Made by a program: the position numbers and the translations under genes. Below the pieces are notes generated by a model. The model saw only the letters and a program-made list of their open reading frames with translations, searched no databases and was not told the origin of the DNA. From CAYSLA01 sp964431685 (lineage in GTDB: Bacteria > Armatimonadota > UBA5829), in assembly GCA_964431685.1 (NCBI GenBank), contig CAYSLA010000027.1, positions 1-28,700 of the forward strand: a stretch of 28,700 nucleotides of DNA, given 5' to 3'. Below are positions 7,092-15,935 of this stretch, piece by piece; positions within the stretch are counted from its first letter, which is position 1; each line of letters begins with the position of its first letter.

Positions 7092-10000
7092 ATGAAACTA
7101 GTCACGAACCACGTCTATCGCAACAAGCCAGCGTTGATCGGATCTGCGGTCGGGCTTGCTCTTTTTGCTGTTGTTTGTTGTTGTTGTCTGCCGGCGGCTC
7201 ATGCGCTGGAGTCTTCCGACTTGCTGTTTCATCTGTCGTTCGAGGATGGTGTGACTCCGGAACTCGCGCGAGGCAGCGGCGCACCTGCCGTCATACCGGA
7301 GGAACTGCCGCGTAGACTGGTTGAAGGGGCTCTCGGAAAAGGGTATCTATTTGCAGGCAAGGGGAGCACCATTGAGTACTACACCGGTGAGAACGGCGCT
7401 CGCGGCAGCGAAGAGATGTACGGCATAAAGGCCAATCTTCTGGGCGATTCCGGCACCATGTCTTACTGGATCAAACACCTAGAGAAAAACAACTCCCAGA
7501 ACCACGACTTCATCCGGTTCGGACCGTACGGCGCACACCGTGATCAATGGGGTGTCTACTACTTCAACTATGGCGGCAAGCAGGGCCAGATGTATAACAC
7601 GTCCCTGCCCACTGACCAGTGGATGCATTTTGTCGCGAGCTGGCGCAAGGATGAGTTCCGGCTTTACCTCAACGGAAGACTGTGGGGTTTCGTCACCGGC
7701 GGCGGGGTGGTGGAGAAGGCGCCGGAGCGCTTCATAGTTGCCGCCCAGGGCTCGATAACCGCCGAGTTCCAGAAAAAAGAGATGTTCGATGACATGGTGA
7801 TGGACGAGGTCCAGATATTCGGACGTCCGCTCACCGATGAGGAAGTACGCAGCATCTATGAACGGCCGAACGTGGTGGGCAAACGCCGCATGGGAAACGT
7901 TTATGAAGACGTTGCCGATGAGCGTGAGAGAATACACTCTTACGGAGTTCTTACTGCTCCGTCCTTGAGCCGGCCTGTAACCATCGACGCAGACCTCGGC
8001 GAATGGGAGTCGACGCCTGGCCACGGCTGCTTCATCGAGCGTCGAATCGGGGTGCTCGACAGCGATCCGAGCAAAGTCTATGTGTGTGCAGACACGGACA
8101 ATCTCTACATCGGATTCTATTGCCCGGTTGACGAGTCGATCCAAAACGACCCGACGCACATCAAATACCCAACCGGTCAGTTCAAGGTATCTCCAAGGGA
8201 CAGGGATGGCGGGATCTACGAGGATGATTTCGTTGAGTTCTATCTGAAAGGCAAAGACGGGCACGAGTACCGGTTCGCGATCAATGCCAGAGGGTCGCTG
8301 CTCGACAGCCGCGACGGCGACCCGGCCTGGAACGGCGATATCAAGTGGGCGGGGCGATCCGACCTCAAAGACTGGACCGCTGAGCTCGCGATCCCGCTTT
8401 CAGTCCTCGGCGTCGACCCCGGCGACACGGTGGATTTCAACGCGACCCGCTCGTGCAAGCTCTTCTCCTCTTCGCAGAACTCGCTGTTCACCGATGCCGC
8501 GTGCCAACCCGCTCCCGGCAAGCTGACCATCGGCTCCGGGACATCAGCCGCACTGGAGACCCTGGGCTCGCCGGCAAAGGGACTCGTGGCCGCCGCGGGG
8601 CATATCGTCGGACCGGACGGTGAGTACACGGTTAGGCTGCGTGCCAAGGGCGCAGGTATAGACTTTACCGAAGAGAAGAAGGTGGCGCCTGGCAGTTTTC
8701 GCGTCGACAAGAAGATCGAGAAGCCGGGTGATGCTGCTCTGATCGTGGAGGTGATTGACCCTGCCGGCAAGAACATACTGACGCGGACGATCCCCTTCGT
8801 GTATGTAGGGGCTTCGGCCGTTGAACTGTCGGCCTACCCTGGATGGGGCCGCATAGACGTCAAGGTTACGCCGGTAGACGCTGAGGGCGCGCGTGCAGTG
8901 GTCTCGATAACCGACGGCAGCGGCAAGGCGCTGGCGAAGACCGATATTGAGAAGTTCACTGATCCGTCCCAGACTGCCCAACTGGTCACCTCCGACCTCA
9001 AGCCGGGCAGCTACGAGGTCGTTACCCAGCTCTACAGGAACGATGTGCTGGAGGGCGAGGACAGGCAACCTTACGAGAAGAAGCCCTTGCCCGAGTGGTA
9101 CAACTCGAAGGCCGGAATCATCGATGGCCCGCCGGTTCCGTGGACTGACGTTGCCGTCAAAGGCAACACCATCAAGCTCCTTGGCAAGGACATCACATTC
9201 AAAAGAACGCTCTTCCCATCTCAGGTAGTCTCCAACGGGCAGAAGCTCCTCTCGGGGCCGGTGAGGATCAGAGTCAAGCGCGACGGTGTGGAGAAAGTGA
9301 TCACCGCAGGGGACTTCAAGTTCACAAAGAAGACGCGGCGGCGTGCCGATTGGCTGGCCACAGCAAAGGATGCCGATCTGAAGATCACCGTGAAAGGCTG
9401 GACGGAGTTTGACGGGTTCACCTGGATGGATCTGTCGCTGGTCGGCGGTAGTGTCGATCACGTGGCGGTCGAGTTGCCTATGAACAGAGACAGCGCCACT
9501 CTCAAGACACTCGATGGCAAGGGCCTTATGGGTGATAAACAGCTTCAGACGGACGGATGCGGGTCCTGGTTTGGCAATGAGAGCGCCGGGCTTCAATACT
9601 GGTGGGAGGACAAGCGCGGCTGGGTGACCAATGGCGAGAATGTCACGGTGACGCCGTCTGCGTCGGAAGTCGTAATATCCATCCCGTTCATACAGAAGAC
9701 TACGGACCTTAGCAAGATGCGGACCGTGACTTTCGGCTGGTCGGTCACGCCTTCGAAACCCCTGCGATCCGACTGGCGGCACATCAAGCTGCACAAAGGC
9801 ATCACCTACACAACCTCATACTACACCAACACCCGTCCGAACTATCCCAGCCCGCTGCCTGGCGAGACTCCGGAGAACATCGAGACGAGCCAGCAGGCGC
9901 TCCGTGACATGCAAAACGCGGACATCGTTTTGTGGTACGCTTTTGGGCCCTTTATGTGGATTGGAGCACCGGAATATGAGCAGTGGTGGCACGAGTGGCG

Positions 10001-11162
10001 CGTCACCTCCTGGCCGGTTGTCCCGCCCAACCCCAACAGCACTGAATGGGGATGGGCCTGTCACGCGTCCTCGGGCAGCGATCTGTTTCTGTCGATGCTG
10101 GAAGACTACATGAGATCGTATCCGCAAAAAGGCGTCTATGTGGACTGCTACTTCCTGATGGGCTGTGACAATGAGGCGCACGGGTGCGGGTATGTGGATG
10201 AGAATGGCAAGCGACAGATGACCGCACCGCTCCTGGCCACTCGGCGTCACTATGAGCGCCTCTACAACATCATCAAGGCGGCTGATCCCGAGTACGGCTG
10301 GCTCCGTATACACGACTGGGGCCCGATGATGCCGATCGCGGCTTTCTGTGATGAGAACTGGAGCGGCGAGGGGCTGATAGGGCCGATAGGCAACACTCCT
10401 GAGAAGAACTACTACCGCGTGGTGGATCTGCCCTATGCCCGGATTGAGTTCCGCAATGAGCAGTGGGGCCACTTCCAGAACTGGCTTACGGAGCTCGGGG
10501 TCTCTGCAGGAACAGACCCCGAAAGGCGCGCGGAGTGGTTCGGCAAGATGATCAGCCCTCCCAAGGATGGCAAGCGCGGAGAGTGGGTGATCCCGAGAAT
10601 GGCCGACTATGACCACGTCGCCGGGCTCGCGCTGATCCACGACATGTGGAACATAGGCGGCAACGACGCGGGCATCTCAGCCCAGAGACTCAACAAGATG
10701 ATGCGGGAGATGGGCTGGGACGAAGCAGTCAGGTTCCGTGGATACTGGGAGCTTGGTGACAGGCTCATCGTGGATGGAGGCGTCCCTGAACAGATCGTCT
10801 GCTCGCTCTTCTACAGACCCGCGGGCAAGGACGCAGACGGCAAACCGACGAAGCCCTGGCTGATGCTGGCGGCAATGAACAACTCCGACGAGGACGCGAC
10901 AATAACCCTTCGCCCGAATCTCAAGATGTTCGGGCTGGAGTCGCTGGCAAACGGCGTCATGAGGGATATGTATGCGGCAACGGGATATGTCTATGATCTC
11001 CCCACCGTGCTCAATCCCGGCGATCCGGAGCCGCCATACGTGGTAATTGACCCGGAGGAGAAACTGTTCGCGATGAAGTCCGGAGCTGCCCAGGTGAGCA
11101 TTCCGAAGCGGCACTTCCGCGCACTACTTCTCGAATCATCTGCTGCCCCGCGGTCAGAGTAG
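7092..11162 (+). CDS. Large secreted multidomain protein: LamG, CBM9-like and GH123/DUF6067-like hydrolase domains
   Basis: I chose ATG 7092 (1356 residues); an upstream in-frame GTG at 7023 would put 23 unlikely residues before a clean signal peptide (NKPALIGSAVGLALFAVVCC, cleavage near PAAHA). Residues about 45-270 form a LamG/concanavalin-like domain ending in the typical DEVQIFGRPLTDEEVRSIY. Residues about 295-480 resemble CBM9-like carbohydrate-binding domains (IDADLGEWES, DDFVEFYL, DWTAELAIPLSVLG). From about 665 to the end is a region shared with the protein at 19982-23142: PPVPWTDVAV, GWTEFDGFTWMDLSL, KGVYVDCYFLMGC then HGCGY. I take this as the GH123-like/DUF6067 glycoside hydrolase family; catalytic residues are not assigned. 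Likely acts outside the cytoplasm on a polymer. A run of GTT repeats in the signal peptide encodes Val/Cys. Confidence 0.75.
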   Translation: MKLVTNHVYRNKPALIGSAVGLALFAVVCCCCLPAAHALESSDLLFHLSFEDGVTPELARGSGAPAVIPEELPRRLVEGALGKGYLFAGKGSTIEYYTGENGARGSEEMYGIKANLLGDSGTMSYWIKHLEKNNSQNHDFIRFGPYGAHRDQWGVYYFNYGGKQGQMYNTSLPTDQWMHFVASWRKDEFRLYLNGRLWGFVTGGGVVEKAPERFIVAAQGSITAEFQKKEMFDDMVMDEVQIFGRPLTDEEVRSIYERPNVVGKRRMGNVYEDVADERERIHSYGVLTAPSLSRPVTIDADLGEWESTPGHGCFIERRIGVLDSDPSKVYVCADTDNLYIGFYCPVDESIQNDPTHIKYPTGQFKVSPRDRDGGIYEDDFVEFYLKGKDGHEYRFAINARGSLLDSRDGDPAWNGDIKWAGRSDLKDWTAELAIPLSVLGVDPGDTVDFNATRSCKLFSSSQNSLFTDAACQPAPGKLTIGSGTSAALETLGSPAKGLVAAAGHIVGPDGEYTVRLRAKGAGIDFTEEKKVAPGSFRVDKKIEKPGDAALIVEVIDPAGKNILTRTIPFVYVGASAVELSAYPGWGRIDVKVTPVDAEGARAVVSITDGSGKALAKTDIEKFTDPSQTAQLVTSDLKPGSYEVVTQLYRNDVLEGEDRQPYEKKPLPEWYNSKAGIIDGPPVPWTDVAVKGNTIKLLGKDITFKRTLFPSQVVSNGQKLLSGPVRIRVKRDGVEKVITAGDFKFTKKTRRRADWLATAKDADLKITVKGWTEFDGFTWMDLSLVGGSVDHVAVELPMNRDSATLKTLDGKGLMGDKQLQTDGCGSWFGNESAGLQYWWEDKRGWVTNGENVTVTPSASEVVISIPFIQKTTDLSKMRTVTFGWSVTPSKPLRSDWRHIKLHKGITYTTSYYTNTRPNYPSPLPGETPENIETSQQALRDMQNADIVLWYAFGPFMWIGAPEYEQWWHEWRVTSWPVVPPNPNSTEWGWACHASSGSDLFLSMLEDYMRSYPQKGVYVDCYFLMGCDNEAHGCGYVDENGKRQMTAPLLATRRHYERLYNIIKAADPEYGWLRIHDWGPMMPIAAFCDENWSGEGLIGPIGNTPEKNYYRVVDLPYARIEFRNEQWGHFQNWLTELGVSAGTDPERRAEWFGKMISPPKDGKRGEWVIPRMADYDHVAGLALIHDMWNIGGNDAGISAQRLNKMMREMGWDEAVRFRGYWELGDRLIVDGGVPEQIVCSLFYRPAGKDADGKPTKPWLMLAAMNNSDEDATITLRPNLKMFGLESLANGVMRDMYAATGYVYDLPTVLNPGDPEPPYVVIDPEEKLFAMKSGAAQVSIPKRHFRALLLESSAAPRSE

Positions 11163-11175
11163 AAAGGAACACCGG

Positions 11176-12456
11176 ATGCACAATAGACTAAAAGTAGCCT
11201 GCATAGGGGCCGGAGGCTCAGGGACCGGCCAGATGATACTGTTGGAAAAGTACGAGCCTGGGTGCTGTGTGGCATTCTCCGATTTGAGCCGCGAGATGTT
11301 TGACCAGATCGTGGATGGCTATCTGGGCAAGGGTTCCGATGCGGCGGCCGGCGACTTCAAGACCGAAGCCGGAGCTCTCAGGCCCAGTTTCAGGGACCTG
11401 CCCTACTACGCTGATCCCGAGGAGATGCTGGAGACAGAGGACATTGACACCGTAATCATTGCCACCTACTGCAGCTCGCACGCCCGGATGGTTGAGATTT
11501 GCGTCAAGCACAATGTCAATATTCTGCTTGAGAAGCCGATCGCTATTACCAGGGACGACGTTGAGAAGGTATGGAGCCTGCTCAAGGACTACCCAGAGGT
11601 TTCCACAGTTAACTTCACCATGCGCGGGGCGCCGGTCTCCGTGGCCGCACGTGAGCACGTGAGGCGAGGCGACATTGGCAAGATCGTCTCGGTGCAGTAC
11701 GTCAACAACGTTCACTACGGCGATCTCTACTTCCGCAAGTGGATGCGGACCCGCGATAAGGTCGGAAGCCTGTTCCTGCAAAAGGCCACCCACGACCTGG
11801 ACATCATCAACGACGTGATCGGCCTGACGCCCGTGTCCGTAGCGGCGTTCGGCTCGCGGCTGGTCTACGGCGGCGACATGCCTAACGACCTTACCTGTGA
11901 GAGGTGCGACCGTGCGATGGACTGTTCGATGAGTATCCAGCGCCGAAAGCTCGACGCAGCGAAACCACTGCCGCCGCCGCAGATACGCAAGTGCGTCTAC
12001 GCGTCCGAGATCGACATCGACGACAACCAGGTGATGATCATCCAGTACGAGGGCGGTGTTACTGCCTCATATTGCCAGACGTTCAACGCGCCCAGCGAGG
12101 GCGGCCGGCGTGGTGGCACTTTCGTCGGCTCGGAAGGTATCATGGAACTTGACTACTACGGAGATTTCATCGAAGATCACCGAAGCGGATCGATACTGAT
12201 CGGTGCGAGTCACATTGATATAACCAAACACCATGCCACGCCGGGCACGCGTATCCATGAGGTCTATGACTGGGCCGGCGAGCATCACTTCCGGGGCAAC
12301 GACTACGGGATGCTCGGCAAACTCGATCTTCTCCGTGGAAACCCGTCCGATGTGGCGGGCAGCATACGCGAAGGTTACATCAGCGCTATGATGTGCATCG
12401 CGGCGCAGGAGTCGATAGAGACTGGGCAGGTGATCCCGCTGAACCTGGATCTATAA
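11176..12456 (+). CDS. Gfo/Idh/MocA family NAD(P)-dependent oxidoreductase with Cys cluster
   Basis: 426 residues. The N-terminal Rossmann fold has GAGGSGTG at 11-18. The family motif EKP is at 119-121 (Lys120), and K203-x-x-H206-D207 matches the active-site K...H(D) region of sugar dehydrogenases in this family. A four-cysteine insertion, C241-x2-C244-x5-C250-x22-C273, resembles the metal-binding-looking insert of some Gfo/Idh subfamilies. AAGGA at 11165-11169 precedes the ATG. It starts 13 bp after the large secreted hydrolase gene and is cytoplasmic, so it probably oxidises or epimerises a sugar released by the hydrolases. Substrate cannot be read from sequence. Confidence 0.92.
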   Translation: MHNRLKVACIGAGGSGTGQMILLEKYEPGCCVAFSDLSREMFDQIVDGYLGKGSDAAAGDFKTEAGALRPSFRDLPYYADPEEMLETEDIDTVIIATYCSSHARMVEICVKHNVNILLEKPIAITRDDVEKVWSLLKDYPEVSTVNFTMRGAPVSVAAREHVRRGDIGKIVSVQYVNNVHYGDLYFRKWMRTRDKVGSLFLQKATHDLDIINDVIGLTPVSVAAFGSRLVYGGDMPNDLTCERCDRAMDCSMSIQRRKLDAAKPLPPPQIRKCVYASEIDIDDNQVMIIQYEGGVTASYCQTFNAPSEGGRRGGTFVGSEGIMELDYYGDFIEDHRSGSILIGASHIDITKHHATPGTRIHEVYDWAGEHHFRGNDYGMLGKLDLLRGNPSDVAGSIREGYISAMMCIAAQESIETGQVIPLNLDL

Positions 12457-12525
12457 CCCACGCAATTCCGACCAACGGGAGCAATCTGCTGCCTCCCTCG
12501 CATATACTCACAGGAGGAGAAAACT

Positions 12526-13605
12526 ATGCTCACAGTTCAGGGAAACCCCAGCCAGATGGGGGCCGGCTATGGCCGAGCGTTTGCCGATAAGATTCGCCGG
12601 AACATCGACATCCTGGTCGCAAGAGAGGGTTCCGAGCCGCTTCCCCGCCAGGAGACACGGTTTATCGAGTGGGTGGAGCAGCAGTCGGCTGCCATAGCGC
12701 ACAAGTGGCCTTGGCTTGTCGAGGAGATGGAGGCGGTGGCCGACGCAGTTGGAGTCGAGTATCAGGAAGTGCTTCTTCTGAACCTGCGTGCCTGGCAGTT
12801 CGAGTTCTACGGCCCGCAGCCTCCGCTTGCCGCCTGCTCCAGTCTTGCAATAGAGCTCAGTGACGGAACGGTTGCTTGTGCCGGGGCGCTTGATGATCCA
12901 CTCGAATACTACTGCGGCCCCGTCAGATACCTGCCTTCCGAGGGTTACAGCCTAATAACGTTCCCAATCACCGGAACCAGTTGGGGAAACCGGGGTATGA
13001 ACAGCGTCGGTCTTGCAACAGGCATATCTTCGCAGATATTGCCGGGACTGCGCCCACTGCCCGGCGCCATCAACCAGGACCTGGCGCTGCGCATTATCTT
13101 GCAGACTTGCGCGACTGTCAAAGATGTCCGAGAGTTCTGCAAGGCCTATCCGTTCACGATGAACATTGTCTGTGTCGATGCTCAGGGTGGAGCTTTCTGC
13201 GCCCAGCAGACCGCGGCAGGGTTGCACGAACTCCCAGCCGCTGACTCCTGTGCCCTCACGAACCACGTAGTTTCAGATGAACTCAGAGCCCGGCTTGCGG
13301 CCAGAGGGGTGACCGAGTTCCCCGAGAGCGCGACCACGCGCCCAAGGCTCAAGAAACTCCAGGACTTTGCGGCTGCCCGCGGTGGAAAATGCACTGCCGA
13401 AGAGGTGAAGCAGCTTGTAGGCAACCGGGACGACAGCGATCCGGGCACCATTCACAACGAAGGCTCGATCTACATCACCTATTCCGACCCTCAGGCGGAT
13501 TCACACACACTGTGGATACTTCAACCACAGACCCGGCCCGGCCACTCTTGCCGGGCGCCCGAAGTCAATGCCCAGTTCGAGGCGTATGCTGTCTGTGATG
13601 ACTGA
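12526..13605 (+). CDS. C45/AAT-type Ntn hydrolase (acyl-CoA:6-APA acyltransferase-like), copy 1
   Basis: 359 residues, no signal peptide. A strong Shine-Dalgarno site AGGAGG (12512-12517) lies 8 bp before ATG. N-terminal GNPSQMGAGYGRAF is typical of the family, followed by a helical region (WLVEEMEAVADAVGVEYQEVLLLN). The self-processing site is expected at AACSSLAIE with candidate nucleophile Cys104, equivalent to the GC(T/S) junction of isopenicillin N acyltransferase and bacterial C45 proteins. Later segments such as GNRGMNSVGLATGIS and the terminal GSIYITYSDPQADSHTLWI also fit. Family members hydrolyse or transfer acyl groups from amides; the substrate here is unknown. A paralogue lies at 17186-18235 in the opposing operon, so the reaction seems part of the pathway. 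Confidence 0.85.
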   Translation: MLTVQGNPSQMGAGYGRAFADKIRRNIDILVAREGSEPLPRQETRFIEWVEQQSAAIAHKWPWLVEEMEAVADAVGVEYQEVLLLNLRAWQFEFYGPQPPLAACSSLAIELSDGTVACAGALDDPLEYYCGPVRYLPSEGYSLITFPITGTSWGNRGMNSVGLATGISSQILPGLRPLPGAINQDLALRIILQTCATVKDVREFCKAYPFTMNIVCVDAQGGAFCAQQTAAGLHELPAADSCALTNHVVSDELRARLAARGVTEFPESATTRPRLKKLQDFAAARGGKCTAEEVKQLVGNRDDSDPGTIHNEGSIYITYSDPQADSHTLWILQPQTRPGHSCRAPEVNAQFEAYAVCDD

Positions 13606-13620
13606 TACTGGAGTCGAGCA

Positions 13621-14853
13621 ATGCCGCTTAGCGAATTCAGCCCGGATTTCGAAGTTCTGAAGAAGTTCATCCAGGGCAAGGGAAACCCCGAGGATTTGGT
13701 GTTCTTCGAGTGGTTCATAGACCCTGGCGTGGCAACAGGTGCGGCCGGCAGGTTCTTCGAGCCTCCGGATCGCGCTGTGCTAAATCGCGCCGTAGGCCCG
13801 ACACTCCTGTCGGGCGACGAAGACGAGGCCGATGCTTCGCGGGCGAGTGCCCCGAAGCAGGGCGAGTGCCCCGAAGCTGAGCGCCCTATCGGCGAGGAGG
13901 ACGACGCATTCGAATTCGAGTGCAGCGTGCGGCTCGCCAGGCTTCTGAGGCTTCACAACCTGCCATACTCCACCTGTCAGAAGATCCTGCATATGATCCC
14001 AAAGCCAGATCCCGATCAGCCTGCCGGAGGCCCGACACTCCTGTCGGGTGATTTCGGTGCGAAGGATATCGCTTGGAATGACATTTGCCTGGGCCCGTTT
14101 GGCGTGGGCAGCCCCTTTGATATGGTGGACTGGCAGGGCGGGATTGCCCTGGCCAGCCACAGGTATCTGGAGGACGCGGCGAATCGGCTGCCGGATGGCA
14201 TGCTTCTCTCGGTGGCGGTTGTGGGAGTCTTGCACATAGCCGCAGCCATACTCGGCGATGAGCAGTTCTACTTAGGTCTCTACACCGAGCCGGAATGGAT
14301 GGACGAGTTCATGCATCGTCTCGTGGACGCGACCGTGGAGTCTGTCGAGCAAATCGTTCAGTACCCTGCCACAGGATGCCTGGTGATCGGAGAAGACATG
14401 GGTTCAACCAACGGACTTCTGATCGCGCCGGACATCCTGAAGAAATACAGCGTAGACAGCCACAGGCGCTGCGTGGAGATTGCGCACAGTCGAGACATTC
14501 CCGTTGTCCTGCACTCGTGCGGCAACTGCAAGGACATTATGGCGTGCGAGATAGAGACGGCGGGCATTGATGCCAAGCAATCGTTTGATGACAAGTCCGT
14601 GCCGGTGGAGAAGTTCAAGTCAGCATTCGGCGACAGGGTTGTCACCCTCGGCGGCCTGGACATGGATATCCTGTCCGGGTCCGATGAGTCAAAGATTCGA
14701 GCTCGCACGGCAGAGATTATGCAGTCCTGCTGGGGCGACGGACGCTACGCAATGGGCAGCGGTCATTGTGTCGCGACATATACGCCGATCGAGAACTTCC
14801 TGATCATGCAGGACGAAGCCATAAAGACATGGAGGGCCTTACGTGGCCACTGA
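13621..14853 (+). CDS. UroD/MtaA-like superfamily protein, second copy, carrying in-frame palindromic repeat insertions
   Basis: 410 residues, about 100 longer than the paralogue at 6081. Superfamily motifs: LVIGEDMGSTNGLLIAPDIL, LHSCGNCKDI with H298-x-C300, VTLGGLDMDILSG, and GSGHC with Cys383, so the H-x-C-xn-C zinc pattern of MtaA-type methyltransferases is complete. Residues about 59-66 and 137-144 are both GPTLLSGD, encoded by the same palindromic DNA element, and a 19-bp tandem repeat lies between them (13841-13878). These parts (roughly residues 55-95 and 133-147) look like additions to the normal fold, yet the frame is intact. GGAG lies about 8 bp before the ATG. The stop overlaps the next start by 11 bp, so the two genes are probably translationally coupled. 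Confidence 0.82.
   Translation: MPLSEFSPDFEVLKKFIQGKGNPEDLVFFEWFIDPGVATGAAGRFFEPPDRAVLNRAVGPTLLSGDEDEADASRASAPKQGECPEAERPIGEEDDAFEFECSVRLARLLRLHNLPYSTCQKILHMIPKPDPDQPAGGPTLLSGDFGAKDIAWNDICLGPFGVGSPFDMVDWQGGIALASHRYLEDAANRLPDGMLLSVAVVGVLHIAAAILGDEQFYLGLYTEPEWMDEFMHRLVDATVESVEQIVQYPATGCLVIGEDMGSTNGLLIAPDILKKYSVDSHRRCVEIAHSRDIPVVLHSCGNCKDIMACEIETAGIDAKQSFDDKSVPVEKFKSAFGDRVVTLGGLDMDILSGSDESKIRARTAEIMQSCWGDGRYAMGSGHCVATYTPIENFLIMQDEAIKTWRALRGH
13797..13814. repeat. Palindromic element inside the UroD-like gene, copy 1
   Basis: CCCGACA-CTCC-TGTCGGG, a perfect 7-bp stem with a 4-base loop, preceded by GG. Read in the gene's frame it gives GPTLLSGD. Confidence 0.85.
13841..13878. repeat. 19-bp tandem repeat inside the UroD-like gene
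   Basis: GGGCGAGTGCCCCGAAGCA is followed at once by the same 19 bases with one change at the last position. Each unit can itself fold (GGGC-GAGT-GCCC). Because 19 is not a multiple of three, the two units are read in different frames and encode different residues. Confidence 0.8.
14031..14048. repeat. Palindromic element inside the UroD-like gene, copy 2
   Basis: Identical 18-bp hairpin to 13797-13814, again preceded by GG and followed by G-(C/T)-GA. It is read in the same frame and gives the same GPTLLSGD peptide 78 residues later. Confidence 0.85.
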
Positions 14854-15895
14854 TACGACCACAAGCAAATACTTCATCGGCGAGACAGGGCAGTGCGTAC
14901 CCGCCCGCGACTTTCCGGCATCCAACTACCTGATCAATGATTCGCTCTACGACTACGAGGGCAACTGGGCATTCTGCGTCTTTGATGGCGATGAAGTCTT
15001 TGCGGCCCGGTTTGGCTTTGGCCGAGGTATGATTGACCTGTCGGACTACGGGTCCACAGCACGGATCGACAGGGACTTCCTGATGCTGCACGTCGAACTT
15101 ATGACCAGCGAAGGTGCCGTGCTCTGGATTGGCACAGGCAACTTCAAAGCCCGAGACGTGATACTCAGGCCAGGAGAGTTCGACCACCAACTTGTTGCTG
15201 ACGGCACCGAGATATTCAGTGTGCGCGGTTGGCCGCAGTCTGGCTGGCGCTTCCAGTCCGACGACGGCCAGGTCGAAGTTGACGTGAGTCTCGACATACT
15301 CAGCGCCGCAATACTGCCGGACTGCGTTATGCCTAACAACCTGTTCGCTATGTGGGTTGCAGTATGCCGAGTCGACGGCACGGTCCGGTTTCGGGAGAAC
15401 GTCAAGCACGTCAGTGGAACCGCGTTCTACGACCACCCCAGGATAGTAGTCCGGCAAAACGAAGTTCCACAGTTCGGATGGTATCTCTATACTCCGACCC
15501 GCTTTTCCGACGGTTCGTGTCTGATCAGCTACTACACCGCGGACGCGGTCGGCAGGCGAGTAGACTACTACTCGTTTGGACTGTATATCGACGCGAATGG
15601 GCAATCCCAGTGGCTTCCGGAAACCACGCTTGACTCTCTGGAGTTTGACTGCGACGGTAAGCCGCAGCATTGGAACGCTTGCTGGCATTCGGAGGACTTG
15701 GACATAACTGCTCACGGGAAAGTGCTTGAGACCGAGATACTCAAAGCGTGGGGGAGTGATTCGGTGCCCCAGACCAGAAAGGATAACGGCAACATTCCAC
15801 TGGTTTTCGAGACTGACGCCACGGTCCGCAGGGGTGGTGCGGACGCGGCGCTTCATGGTCGCGGCATTGCGGAATACCTGGCACGCCAGGTTTGA
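14843..15895 (+). CDS. Beta-rich protein of unknown function, possibly lipocalin/CrtC (AttH)-like
   Basis: 350 residues, GTG start at 14843 with GGAGGG about 6 bp upstream; it overlaps the end of the UroD-like gene by 11 bp. No signal peptide or membrane segment is visible. The sequence is rich in aromatic residues and alternating beta-strand patterns (YEGNWAFCVFDGDEVFAARFGF, GWRFQSDDGQVEVDVSLDI, FGWYLYTPTRFSDGSCLISYY). The overall look recalls the lipocalin-like CrtC/AttH hydratase fold, but I see no diagnostic motif and give this only as a possibility. Coupling to the UroD-like gene suggests that the two act on the same compound. Confidence 0.6.
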   Translation: MATDTTTSKYFIGETGQCVPARDFPASNYLINDSLYDYEGNWAFCVFDGDEVFAARFGFGRGMIDLSDYGSTARIDRDFLMLHVELMTSEGAVLWIGTGNFKARDVILRPGEFDHQLVADGTEIFSVRGWPQSGWRFQSDDGQVEVDVSLDILSAAILPDCVMPNNLFAMWVAVCRVDGTVRFRENVKHVSGTAFYDHPRIVVRQNEVPQFGWYLYTPTRFSDGSCLISYYTADAVGRRVDYYSFGLYIDANGQSQWLPETTLDSLEFDCDGKPQHWNACWHSEDLDITAHGKVLETEILKAWGSDSVPQTRKDNGNIPLVFETDATVRRGGADAALHGRGIAEYLARQV

Positions 15896-15935
15896 ACAGC
15901 TCACACAAACAATAGAGCCACTACGGAGGACTCAA

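Noticed and set aside
8544..9794. 416-codon open frame on the minus strand
   Set aside because: Shadow of the large secreted protein gene in a GC-rich region; no family motif.
15726..15935. N-terminal extension of the GH29 gene to 15726
   Set aside because: It overlaps the end of the upstream gene by about 170 bp and has no family similarity; the TTG with GGAGGA is better.
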